This document shows, in pieces, positions 55,175 through 64,000 of a stretch of 64,000 nt of DNA. Every line of letters starts with the position of its first letter. Positions within the stretch are counted from its first letter, which is position 1. The stretch spans positions 1 through 64,000 of the forward strand of contig JARLIJ010000272.1 of the NCBI GenBank assembly GCA_031291795.1, written 5' to 3'. The DNA comes from Acetobacteraceae bacterium (GTDB lineage Bacteria > Pseudomonadota > Alphaproteobacteria > Acetobacterales > Acetobacteraceae). Under the pieces are notes generated by a model. That model ran no database searches, was not told where the DNA came from, and was given only the letters and a program-made list of their open reading frames with translations. The position numbers and the translations under genes are program-made.

Positions 55175-57514
55175 CTACGTCGGACCACCCACCGCCTTGC
55201 TGCGCAACAGCCGCGCGGCCGTCACCAGGTTTGCCAGCGCAGGCCTGACTTCCGCCCAGGTCCGGGTCTTCAGGCCGCAGTCCGGATTGACCCAGATCTG
55301 CCAATCCTCCAGCCGATCCCGGGCCAGCCCGAGCAGTTCGGCCATCTCATGCGCGTCCGGCACCCTTGGGCTGTGGATGTCCCAGATGCCCGGCCCGATC
55401 TCCGCCGGATAGCCGCCGGCCTGTCCCGCCTGCCGGGGCGCGAACGCCTCCAGCAGCTCCATGCGGCTGCGCGTCGTCTCGATGGAGATCGCGTCGGCGT
55501 CCATGTCTGCGATGGCCGGCATGATGTCGTTGAATTCCGAGTAGCACATGTGAGTGTGGATACTCGTCGCGTCGCCGACCTGGCTGACCGCCAGCCGGAA
55601 GCACGCCACCGCCCAGTCGAGATACGCCGCCCAGTCGGCGCGCCGCAGCGGCAGGCCTTCCCGGAATGCCGGCTCGTCCACCTGGATGACCGGGATGCCG
55701 GCCGCTTCCAGGTCCGTGACCTCGTCACGGATCGCCAGGGCGATCTGCCGGCATACCGTCGCGCGTGGCAGATCGTCCCGGACGAACGACCATTGCAGCA
55801 TCGTCACCGGCCCGGTGAGCATGCCTTTCATCGGCCAGCTCGTGCAGGATTGCGCGTAGACCGACCAGCGCACCGTCATCGGCTGCGGCCGCGACACATC
55901 GCCCCAGATGATCGGCGGCGCCACGCAGCGACTGCCGTAGGACTGGACCCAGCCGTGTTGGGTGAAGGCGTAGCCGCTGAGCTGCTCGCCGAAATACTTC
56001 ACCATGTCGTTGCGTTCGAACTCGCCATGCACCAGCACGTCGAGGCCGATTTCCTCCTGCCATCGCACGACGTCTTCGATCCAGCGTTCGACCTGCCGCT
56101 CATAGGCCTCGGGGGCGAGGTCGCGGCGCGCCAAGGCCGCTCGCGCCTGGCGGACCTCGGCGGTCTGCGGGAAGGAGCCGATCGTGGTGGTGGGGAACAG
56201 CGGCAGGTCGAGTCGCGCCTGCTGCGCTGCCCGCCGCGCCGGAAAGGCGCTCGCGCGCCGTTCCATTGTCGCGGTCACGCCGGCGAGGCGGGCCGCGACC
56301 TCCGCCCGATGCACCGTCGTGCTGGCGCGCCGGGACGCCACGGCCGCATCGCTGGCGCGGAGTTGGTCGGCGATGGCGCTCTCGCCCTCATCCAGGCCGC
56401 GGGCGAGGGTGGCCACCTCGGCCAGCTTCTGCACCGCGAAGGCGAGCCAGCCCTTCACGTCGCGGTCGAGCCGGGTCTCCTGCTCCAGGTCGACCGGCAC
56501 GTGCAGCAGGCTGCAGGATGGCGCCACCATCAGGTTGCGGTCGCCCCGCAGCGTCGCGACGCGCTGCAGGGTGCCGAGCGCCGCGCGCAGGTCGGTGCGC
56601 CAGACATTGCGCCCGTCGACCACGCCCAGCGACAGCCAGCGCTCCGCCGGGATGGCCTCCAGCGCGGCGTCCAGCTCCGCCCGCCCGCGCACCAGGTCGA
56701 GATGCAGCCCCGCCACCGGCAATTTGGCCGCGGTGGCCAGGTTGTCCCCGAGCGGGCCGAAATAGCTGGCGAGCAGGATGGGCGGCACCGGTTCGCGGGT
56801 CAGCGTGCCGTAGGCCAGCCCGAGCGCGACCTTGACCTTTTCGGGCAGGTCGAGCGCCAGCACCGGTTCATCCATCTGCACCCAGGCGGCGCCCGCCTCG
56901 GCCAACTCGCGCAGCATTTGGGCGTAGAGCGGCAGCAGGTTGCCCAGCAGGTCCAGCGGATCGGAGCCGTCTTCCGTCTTGGAGAGCATCAGGAAGCTGA
57001 CCGGTCCCAGCAGCACGGGACGGGTGCGGATCGGCAACGCCATGGCCTCGCGGAACTGGGCGAGCGGACGGTTCGATGTCAGCGTGAAGCGCTGGCCCGC
57101 CGACAGCCGGGGGACCAGGTAGTGGTAGTTGGTGTCGAACCACTTGGTCATTTCCAGCGCCGGCAGCCCCGGCGCGATTCCCGCCGCCTGCTCCGCTGCC
57201 GCGCCGCGGGAGCCGCGGGCGAGGGCGAAATAGCTGGCCAGCGAGACCGGTCCGCCGGACCAGCCATAGCCGTCGGGGATCGCGCCGACCATGCAGGCGG
57301 TGTCCAGCACATGGTCGTAGAGCGCGAAATCGCCGGCCGGGACGTGGCTGATGCCCTGGCCGAGCTGAAGCTTCCAGTGGCGCGCGCGCAGGGCGGTGGC
57401 AGCGGTGTCGAGGCCGGCCTCGTCCAGCGTACCGGCCCAGAACTGCTCGAGGGCGGCCTTCAGCTCCCGCCGCGGCCCGATGCGGGGGAAACCCAGGTTG
57501 CTCGCGATGGTCAT
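55175..57514 (-). CDS. metE: Cobalamin-independent methionine synthase
   Basis: MTIASNLGFPRIGPRRELKAALEQFW; TTTIGSFPQTAEVRQAR; IQVDEPAFREGLPLR; NPDCGLKTR. Confidence 0.95.
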   Translation of the reverse strand: MTIASNLGFPRIGPRRELKAALEQFWAGTLDEAGLDTAATALRARHWKLQLGQGISHVPAGDFALYDHVLDTACMVGAIPDGYGWSGGPVSLASYFALARGSRGAAAEQAAGIAPGLPALEMTKWFDTNYHYLVPRLSAGQRFTLTSNRPLAQFREAMALPIRTRPVLLGPVSFLMLSKTEDGSDPLDLLGNLLPLYAQMLRELAEAGAAWVQMDEPVLALDLPEKVKVALGLAYGTLTREPVPPILLASYFGPLGDNLATAAKLPVAGLHLDLVRGRAELDAALEAIPAERWLSLGVVDGRNVWRTDLRAALGTLQRVATLRGDRNLMVAPSCSLLHVPVDLEQETRLDRDVKGWLAFAVQKLAEVATLARGLDEGESAIADQLRASDAAVASRRASTTVHRAEVAARLAGVTATMERRASAFPARRAAQQARLDLPLFPTTTIGSFPQTAEVRQARAALARRDLAPEAYERQVERWIEDVVRWQEEIGLDVLVHGEFERNDMVKYFGEQLSGYAFTQHGWVQSYGSRCVAPPIIWGDVSRPQPMTVRWSVYAQSCTSWPMKGMLTGPVTMLQWSFVRDDLPRATVCRQIALAIRDEVTDLEAAGIPVIQVDEPAFREGLPLRRADWAAYLDWAVACFRLAVSQVGDATSIHTHMCYSEFNDIMPAIADMDADAISIETTRSRMELLEAFAPRQAGQAGGYPAEIGPGIWDIHSPRVPDAHEMAELLGLARDRLEDWQIWVNPDCGLKTRTWAEVRPALANLVTAARLLRSKAVGGPT

Positions 57515-57644
57515 GCGAGCCTCCGGGGCTGGATTGCGGAACAGCCGGCGACAGGCCGTGACACAGTCGCCCCAAGGCAAACTGCTGGGAACCGATTGGC
57601 CATCATCATCGTCTCCTGCCGCCGGAGCACCCCGCTCGGCGGCG

Positions 57645-57875
57645 TTGGTCAGGCGACGATGGCAGGTCTCCTGGCTCGCGGGTCAGAGGCGGCCGGCAGG
57701 TGCGGGCCGGCTTCCTCTGGCACTGGCCCGGTCTTCCCGAACCCGCAGGTTCAGTGACCCGCCCCGGAGGGGGCGAACGGGCCAGCGGCGCACCGCTGAC
57801 AGTTGCGGGGGCAGCCGCCGACTGGCTCCCGGACCGGAGGTCCAGCCGGAGCGCACGGCGTTCCCTATTCACCCG
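57645..57875 (-). promoter_or_regulatory. Cobalamin riboswitch upstream of metE
   Basis: Minus strand contains GCTGCCCCCGCAACTGT and GAGCCAGGAGACCTGCC, the hallmark B12-box segments, in correct order. Confidence 0.93.
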
Positions 57876-58089
57876 CTCGCGCGGGACCATCGACACATAA
57901 GTATAGGTTTATCTCTTGTGTCGACGCAAGCGTGGTTGAGTGGGCACGGCGGGTGGTCGTTTGGGCGTCATGGCTCGTCCGTGAGCGTGCGGGGGCCAGC
58001 CGGTGCGCCAATCGTGCGGTTGCGCGGGGGCCTGCAAGAAAGCTGAACCGCCAAGTCGCCACGACGCCAAGACGCCAAGGGGCTGGTGT

Positions 58090-58435
58090 GGAGTGACCCC
58101 GCAAAGTGAGACACACACGCTAAGGCTCCTTGTATCGAAAGGAGAATGAGTGTGGCGAAGCGACGACGCAGATGGAGCCGGGAGTTCAAACTGACGGCGA
58201 TCGGCCGGATGGAGACGGCGCCGACGCTGTGCGGGTTGGCGGCGGAGCTGGGCATCCGGCGAGAGATGCTGCTGAAGTGGCGGCGTCTGTATGAGGCAGG
58301 CGGGGCGGAGGCGTTGAACCTGCCCGGCCAGCGCAGCGGCACGCCGGGGGTCTCTCGCTCTGGCGATGGCACTGCACACGCGTGCGGTCATCCCTGGCGG
58401 GCTGGTGCATCACTCCGACCGCGGTGTGCAGCCCC
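58090..58435 (+). mobile_element. IS3-family insertion sequence relic (deleted orfA-orfB fusion)
   Basis: OrfA-like RRRRWSREFKLTAIGRMETAPTLCGLAAELGIRREMLLKWRRLYEAGG followed in another frame by ALHTRAVIPGGLVHHSDRGVQ. Confidence 0.8.
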
Positions 58436-58441
58436 GCAAAA

Positions 58442-61400
58442 TCACCCGCCGGGGCCGAACAGCGCCGCCACATCCGCCTCGGTCAGCTTCAGCGCGCCGC
58501 CGTGCTCCGCCTCCAGCACGCTGGCGACCAAAGCGCGTTTCTTCTCCTTCAGCGCCTCCATCTTCTCCTCGATGGTGCCCAGCGTGACCAGCCGGTGCAC
58601 GAACACCGCGCGGGTCTGGCCGATGCGGTGGGCGCGGTCGGTTGCCTGGTCCTCCACCGCGGGGTTCCACCAGGGATCGTAATGGATGACCGTGTCGGCG
58701 GCGGTCAGGTTCAGCCCGACGCCGCCGGCCTTCAGGCTGATCAGGAACACCGGGACCTCGCCGGCCTGGAAGCGCTGCACCGGGGTCAGCCGGTCGCGCG
58801 TGTCGCCGGTCAGCGTCACGTATGCGATCTTTTCCTCGTGGAACCGCCGCTCGATCAGCGCCAGCATCTCGGTGAACTGGGAGAACAGCAGCACGCGCCG
58901 CCCCTCGGCCAGCATCACCGCCAGCATCTCCATCAGCCGGTCGAGCTTGGCCGATCCGGCCTTCGCCCGCTCCGCCGCCTTCAGCTTCAGCAGCCGCGGG
59001 TCGCAGCAGGCCTGGCGCATCTTCAGCAGCGCATCGAGGATGATGATGCCCGAGCGCGCCAGCCCCTTCTCGGCGATGGCGGCCTGCACGCGGGAGTGCA
59101 TGGCGAGGCGGATGCTCTCGTAGATCGCACGCTGGGCGGCTTCCATCTCGACCGGTTCGGTGATCTCGGTCTTGGCGGGCAGCTCCTTGACCACCTCGTC
59201 CTTGGTGCGGCGGAGCAGAAAGGGCCGCACGCGGCGCGTCAGACGCTCCTGCGCCGCGACGTCGCCGTGTTTCTCGATCGGCGTGCGATAGCGCGTCCGG
59301 AACGATTTCTGCCCGCCCAGGAACCCCGGGGAGAGGAAGTCGAACAGCGACCACAGCTCTCCCAGGTGGTTCTGCAGCGGCGTCCCGGACAGGCACAGCC
59401 GCTGGCGGGCTTTCAGGCGCAGCGCCTGGCGGGTGGTTTCGGCGTTCGGGTTCTTGATGGTCTGCGCCTCGTCCAGGATCACCGCGTGCCATTCCTGGGT
59501 GGTGAGGACTTCGTGGTCGCGCGCCAGCAGCGGGTAGGTGGACAGCACCAGGTCGTGCGACGCGATCTCCCCGAAGCGGTCCTTGCGGGTCGGGCCGTGC
59601 AGGGGGAGGACTTTCAGGGAGGGCGCAAAGCGGGCGGCTTCCAGCGTCCAGTTCGGGATCAGGCTGGTCGGGCAGACGATCAGCGCGGGGCGGTCGAGGC
59701 GGCCTTCCGCCTGCTCGATCGCCAGGTGGGCGAGGGTCTGCACGGTCTTTCCCAGGCCCATGTCGTCGGCCAGGATGCCGCCCAGTTCGGCCCCGCGCAG
59801 GAATTGCAGCCAGTCGACACCCTCGGCCTGGTAGGGGCGCAGCGACCCCTTGAAGGTGGCCGGCAGCGTGGCGTGCGGGATCGTGCCGCCGGCGTCGCGC
59901 AGCTGGCGGCCGAGCAGGCGGAGGGAGTCGCCGCCTTGCCAGGTGGCGCCCGCGGTGGCCTCGAAGCGGGCCAGTTCCGCGGCATCCAGGCGGGAGAAGC
60001 CGATCTTGCCGGAGCCGGGGTCGATCACGCCGCCGGCGTACAGCTCCAGCAGCGCCTCCAGCATCGGGCGGAAGCGGTCCGCCGGCAGGGTCAGCAGGCG
60101 GCCGTCGGCCAGTTGCAGCACGAAGGGGACGCTGTCCGCGGTTTCCAGCATCCCGGCGACATCGGGGCGGGCGAGCAGGCGGACCAGCGCGGGCACCAGG
60201 TCGATGCGCTGGCCGTCGACCTGCACGCCCAGATGCAGCTCCAGCCAGTCGATGCCGGAGCCTTCCGACAGTTCGGCGTCGAACGTGCTGTCGGGGCTGA
60301 CGACCTGGACGGGGAAATCGTCATCGATCTCGACCGTCCAGCCCTGGCCGCGCAGTTTGGGCACCTCGGCGATGGTGAAGTCGAACCAGTTGGCCCCGGC
60401 ATCGCCTTCCAGCAGCGCGAAATCGTCGGTGTGGGCGTGGCGGTAATAGACCGGCACGAGCTTGCTGACCCGGCCGAAGCCCAGTGTGGCGAGGCGGTCG
60501 GCGGCCTCGGCCTCGGCGAGGGCGTCGCGCTGGGGCTCGTACAGCTTGCCGTCGAGGGCCACGATGCGGGGCGGCCGCTGTTCGGCCCAGGGCAGGGTCA
60601 GCGGGCCGTAGCCGAACGCCAGGCGCGCCAGCGGCACGCCGAACAGGCCGTTGCCGACCGGGCGGGCGGAGCCGCGGCCGTGCGCGGGGTCCATCGGCAG
60701 CGTGCCGTTGATCAGCCGCAGATGCGGCACCGGGGGCCCGGGCACCTTTTCCGGCTGCGGCAGCTCGTCCGGCGCGGGGACCGCCAGCTCCGGCAGCCGC
60801 CTTGCCATTTCGGCGCGCACCTTGGGGGCCATCTCGGCCGGGATCGCGGGTGCGTCCAGCATCCGCTGGACCAGCGGCACCGGCAGATCCAGGGTGACGG
60901 GGCCGATTTCCCCGGTCTCCGGGTTGGCGTACCAGGGGGCGGGCACGCGGATCGGCAGCAGGCCATGGCGCAGCGTCAGGCCGGCATGCTGGCTGCCGTC
61001 CGGATCGAGCTTCCAGGCGAGACGGCCGGGTTCCGCTGGCCCCTCGGTCACGCGCGGACCGCCGAGCTGGGCCCAGAAGACGCGGTCGGTGGCGATGATG
61101 CGGCGGAGGGTGTCGATCGGGTCGTCGTCCCCCTGCCCGGAGGCGGTGCGCGACAGCCGGGTCAGGATCAGCTTGTCGGACGGGCGCAGGTAGCCGGCCG
61201 GCGTCTGCACCTGGTGCAACTGGTAGATCTTGGACGGGCCGAAACTGCCGTCCTTGCGCAGCGGCACCATCATCGGCTGGATGCGCAGCCGCGGCACCCC
61301 GGTCTTCGCCGGTTCCGGCTCCAGGACGTAGATCAGGCGGTTGCGCAGGCTGGGCGGGTAGTCCTCCGACTCGGTGTCGGTGGATTTCTGCAGCTCCTCC

Positions 61401-61828
61401 AGCCAGCCGGCGATGTCGTAAGGCAGGGGCGCATCCGCCGGAACGGGCGCGGCGGCGGGGCGGGGCAGCGGGCGGGGCGCGATCGGCTCGCCGGACAGTT
61501 GCTGGCGGTGGGCCGCGATCAGCACCGCGGCGAGGTGCTTGCAGCCGCGTCCGATCGGGCAGGAGCACTGGCCGGCAATCGACGGCACACCGTATTTCGA
61601 CGGGCGGATCGTGATGCGCTGGGCGTAGGGATTCGGCGCGCTGCCCTGGGTGCGGGCGATGATGGAGGTGCCGTCCTCCGACACCCGCATATCCACCACG
61701 CGGCCGCGCAACTCGTAGATGCGCCCGGCCTCCAGCGCTGCAGGCGAGAACTGCGCGCGGATGAGGCCGTCGGACAGGGTGGTCGGGTTGGGCGATGTTT
61801 GCGCAATCTGCACGATGAACATGCCCAT
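58442..61828 (-). CDS. SNF2-family DEAD/DEAH helicase with SWIM zinc finger
   Basis: CSCPIGRGCKHLAAVLIA; GILADDMGLGKTVQTLAHL; VILDEAQTIKNPNAETTRQ; DRAHRIGQTRAVFVHRLV. Confidence 0.93.
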   Translation of the reverse strand: MGMFIVQIAQTSPNPTTLSDGLIRAQFSPAALEAGRIYELRGRVVDMRVSEDGTSIIARTQGSAPNPYAQRITIRPSKYGVPSIAGQCSCPIGRGCKHLAAVLIAAHRQQLSGEPIAPRPLPRPAAAPVPADAPLPYDIAGWLEELQKSTDTESEDYPPSLRNRLIYVLEPEPAKTGVPRLRIQPMMVPLRKDGSFGPSKIYQLHQVQTPAGYLRPSDKLILTRLSRTASGQGDDDPIDTLRRIIATDRVFWAQLGGPRVTEGPAEPGRLAWKLDPDGSQHAGLTLRHGLLPIRVPAPWYANPETGEIGPVTLDLPVPLVQRMLDAPAIPAEMAPKVRAEMARRLPELAVPAPDELPQPEKVPGPPVPHLRLINGTLPMDPAHGRGSARPVGNGLFGVPLARLAFGYGPLTLPWAEQRPPRIVALDGKLYEPQRDALAEAEAADRLATLGFGRVSKLVPVYYRHAHTDDFALLEGDAGANWFDFTIAEVPKLRGQGWTVEIDDDFPVQVVSPDSTFDAELSEGSGIDWLELHLGVQVDGQRIDLVPALVRLLARPDVAGMLETADSVPFVLQLADGRLLTLPADRFRPMLEALLELYAGGVIDPGSGKIGFSRLDAAELARFEATAGATWQGGDSLRLLGRQLRDAGGTIPHATLPATFKGSLRPYQAEGVDWLQFLRGAELGGILADDMGLGKTVQTLAHLAIEQAEGRLDRPALIVCPTSLIPNWTLEAARFAPSLKVLPLHGPTRKDRFGEIASHDLVLSTYPLLARDHEVLTTQEWHAVILDEAQTIKNPNAETTRQALRLKARQRLCLSGTPLQNHLGELWSLFDFLSPGFLGGQKSFRTRYRTPIEKHGDVAAQERLTRRVRPFLLRRTKDEVVKELPAKTEITEPVEMEAAQRAIYESIRLAMHSRVQAAIAEKGLARSGIIILDALLKMRQACCDPRLLKLKAAERAKAGSAKLDRLMEMLAVMLAEGRRVLLFSQFTEMLALIERRFHEEKIAYVTLTGDTRDRLTPVQRFQAGEVPVFLISLKAGGVGLNLTAADTVIHYDPWWNPAVEDQATDRAHRIGQTRAVFVHRLVTLGTIEEKMEALKEKKRALVASVLEAEHGGALKLTEADVAALFGPGG

Positions 61829-61918
61829 ACCATGAAGCGGGCCTGCGAGTCGGGGCGAGCTTGCGCGCCATGCACGAGCAGTGCTGCATTGCGAAATCCG
61901 CTCCACAGGAGAATCACG

Positions 61919-63217
61919 ATGGCTGAGCTGCCCCGCAACGACAAGGAACTGGAACTGGTCGCCCTGGCCAGGCGGGTGCTGCCGGGTGGCAGCTTCGGCA
62001 ACCTGACCTCCGACATCGTGATCGCCGAGGGGCGTGGCGGGCGCGTGTGGGACGTCTCGGGCAACGAGTATGTCGATTTCCTGCTGGGATCGGGGCCGTT
62101 GTTCGCCGGCCACTGCCATCCGGACGTGGTGGCCGCGGTGCAGGCGCAGATCCCGCGTGGGGTGACCTTCTTCGCCAACAGCGAGCCGGGCATCCGGCTG
62201 GCCGCCGCGATCGTCGATGCCGTGCCGTGCGCCGAACAGGTGCGGTTCACCTCGACGGGGACGGAGGCCGATGCGTATGCGATGCGGCTGGCGCGCGCCC
62301 ATCGCGGGCGGGACAAGATCCTGAAATTCGAGGGCGGCTTCCACGGCATGGGCGAGTACAGCCTGCAGAGCCTGGCGCCGAAGCGGCCCGGCAACTTCCC
62401 GCAGGCGACGCCGGACAGCCCCGGCATTCCCCGGTCGGTGTCGGGCGACATGCTGGTGGCGCCGTTCAACGATCCCGACCTCGCCGCCAGCCTGATCCGC
62501 GAGCACCGCGACGAGCTGGCCGGCGTGATCGTCGAGCCGTTCCAGCGGCTGATCCCGCCCAGGCCGGGGTTCCTGCAGGCGCTGCGGGCGGTGACCGCGG
62601 AATGCGAGATCCCGCTGATCTTCGACGAGATCGTCACGGGTTTCCGGTTCGCCTATGGCGGCGCGCAGGAATACTACGGCGTGGTCCCGGACATCTGCAC
62701 GCTGGGCAAGATCGTTGCCGGCGGCTTCCCGCTGGCCGGGGTGTGCGGGCGCGCCGATATCATGCGGCACTTCGACCGCGCGGCGATGGGCGATGCGGTG
62801 TTGCCGCAGGTCGGCACGCTGTCGGGCAACCCGCTGGCCTCGGCCGCCGGGCTCGCGACGCTGGAGGTGCTGCGCCGGCCGGGCACCTATGAGGCGGCCT
62901 TCGCCACCGGGCGCAAGCTGATGGAGGGACTGGCCACGCTGGTCCGCGCCGCCGGGCTGCCGGCGCAGGTGATCGGGATGCCGGTGCTGTTCGACCTGAT
63001 CTTCGTCGAGGGCGAGGTGGTGGATTATCGCTCCACCCTGCGCGCCGACGCCGCGGCGCTGGCCCGCTTCAACCGCTCGGTGCGCGAGGCGGGCGTGCTG
63101 AAAGGCGACAGCAAGTGCTACATCTCGATCGCGCATACCGAGGCGGATGTGCAGCACGCGCTGGGTGCCTTTGCCCACGCGGTGGAGCAGGAGGTCGCAT
63201 TCCGCCGGGCGGCCTAG
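61919..63217 (+). CDS. Class III PLP aminotransferase (glutamate-1-semialdehyde aminomutase-like)
   Basis: FTSTGTEADAYAMRLARAHRGRDKILKFEGGFHG, IFDEIVTGFRFAYGG, TLGKIVAGGFPLAGVCG. Confidence 0.9.
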   Translation: MAELPRNDKELELVALARRVLPGGSFGNLTSDIVIAEGRGGRVWDVSGNEYVDFLLGSGPLFAGHCHPDVVAAVQAQIPRGVTFFANSEPGIRLAAAIVDAVPCAEQVRFTSTGTEADAYAMRLARAHRGRDKILKFEGGFHGMGEYSLQSLAPKRPGNFPQATPDSPGIPRSVSGDMLVAPFNDPDLAASLIREHRDELAGVIVEPFQRLIPPRPGFLQALRAVTAECEIPLIFDEIVTGFRFAYGGAQEYYGVVPDICTLGKIVAGGFPLAGVCGRADIMRHFDRAAMGDAVLPQVGTLSGNPLASAAGLATLEVLRRPGTYEAAFATGRKLMEGLATLVRAAGLPAQVIGMPVLFDLIFVEGEVVDYRSTLRADAAALARFNRSVREAGVLKGDSKCYISIAHTEADVQHALGAFAHAVEQEVAFRRAA

Positions 63218-63376
63218 CGGGCGGTTTCGGGGGCGGGGCCTCGGACCGTGTTGTTGCGCCCGGGCCGGTTTGGTCCGGGTGCTTCCCGCGTCTTCGATGT
63301 TCGGCGTGTCGGGAAGAACAGTGAAGAACAGCAGAAGAAGATAAGAAATCGGGCACAGATTAGGCAGCTGATGAAG

Positions 63377-63464
63377 CGCACAGATTGCGCGGAGCCATCA
63401 GGCCGGTATTATTTCGTAATCATATCGGTTTCAGTGATTGTGTCGGCTCCGAATAATCTGTGCG
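63377..63464. repeat. Imperfect 20-bp inverted repeat
   Basis: CGCACAGATTGCGCGGAGCC / GGCTCCGAATAATCTGTGCG; additional GCACAGATTA near 63353. Confidence 0.75.
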
Positions 63465-63503
63465 TGATCGGGCGACTGCGTGCTGCCGGGCAGTAAGCAA
63501 GGC

Positions 63504-63665
63504 TTTACCACGGAGAACACGAAGGGCCACGGTGGTCCACGGAGGAAACAGGATCGGCCGCTTCGCGCAGCGCTGTACATGCGGCCGGTGCAAACAACAC
63601 CTGCCGTATTCTTCGGTATTCTTCCTCCGTGGACCACCGTGGCTCTTCGTGTTCTCCGTGGTAAA
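63504..63665. repeat. 44-bp inverted repeat element
   Basis: TTTACCACGGAGAACACGAAGGGCCACGGTGGTCCACGGAGGAA vs its reverse complement, 1 mismatch. Confidence 0.95.
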
Positions 63666-63758
63666 ACACTTTCTTTTTCTTCTTCTGCATGCAGGCACCG
63701 CCGTCCGCTATACGGCAAGGCAGCCGCCGGCCGAGCGTGCGCAGGCGGTCCAGGTCCG

Positions 63759-64000
63759 TCACGACGCCAGCGCGATATGCGGCGTTTCCGACCCGTCCCA
63801 GGTGAACCGCCACGTCGCGTCCTTGCGCACATTCCCCACCAGCGCCGGCCGGAAGCACGCCAGGCACGTGCCGTCCGCATCCCGCGTGCTGGGGTAGACG
63901 ACCCCGAGCGACCCGGCGTCCAACAGGCGTTCGGCGAGCGACTGGGAGGCGAGGTAGCTGGCCGGCGCCAGGCAATCCGCGAACGCGGGCGCCTGGCGCA
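63759..64000 (-). CDS. RES-domain protein, C-terminal part (truncated by window edge)
   Basis: Minus frame RQAPAFADCLAPASYLASQSLAERLLDAGSLGVVYPSTRDADGTCLACFRPALVGNVRKDATWRFTWDGSETPHIALAS*. Confidence 0.72.
   Translation of the reverse strand, partial: RQAPAFADCLAPASYLASQSLAERLLDAGSLGVVYPSTRDADGTCLACFRPALVGNVRKDATWRFTWDGSETPHIALAS

Noticed and set aside
55349-57757. 802-aa plus-strand ORF
   Set aside because: Antisense to metE and into the cobalamin riboswitch; His/Arg/Gly-rich with no family resemblance.
61829-63178. N-terminal extension of the minus-strand 1578-aa ORF
   Set aside because: Runs antisense through the aminotransferase. The recognisable helicase begins at MGMFIVQIAQTSPN (61828).
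58382-63217. 1611-aa plus-strand ORF
   Set aside because: Antisense shadow of the SNF2 helicase. Only the C-terminal part (61919-63217) matches a real family, the aminotransferase; the rest is low-complexity GC-rich translation.
63353-63665. CRISPR array
   Set aside because: Repeats are inverted pairs rather than regularly spaced direct repeats; no cas genes anywhere in the window.

Overview
GC-rich alphaproteobacterial chromosome segment. Gene content suggests Acetobacteraceae or a relative, but that is an inference. Most of the window is ordinary housekeeping and catabolic genes: ymdB, 5-FCL, a 6S RNA candidate, zapA, fba, thiE, bpt, cls, acyl-CoA/CoA-transferase/thiolase genes, pqiABC, metNIQ, dut, metE, a SNF2 helicase and an aminotransferase. 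The most interesting part is a compact 6.4-kb integrative element at 34.5-40.96 kb. It is inserted in tRNA-Thr(CGT), flanked by a perfect 47-bp direct repeat (attL/attR), and carries a tyrosine integrase, an AlpA-like HTH protein, two tiny translationally coupled ORFs, a prim-pol protein, a RepA-like ATPase, an iteron-like cluster, a DUF5681 (terminase-small-like) protein and an exported cargo protein. It looks like a minimal phage-satellite-type island. Other notable signals: a SAM-II riboswitch plus a 12-codon leader ORF ahead of metNIQ; a cobalamin riboswitch ahead of metE; a sigma54 promoter ahead of a PEP-CTERM protein; a frame-disrupted DUF6516 / HVO_A0114-like toxin-antitoxin-type pair; a chemoreceptor C-terminal relic; an IS3-family relic; a probable HtrA-like pseudoprotease; a RES-domain toxin cut by the window edge; and several distinct intergenic palindromic repeats. 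All calls come from reading the sequence; no database search or folding was run.
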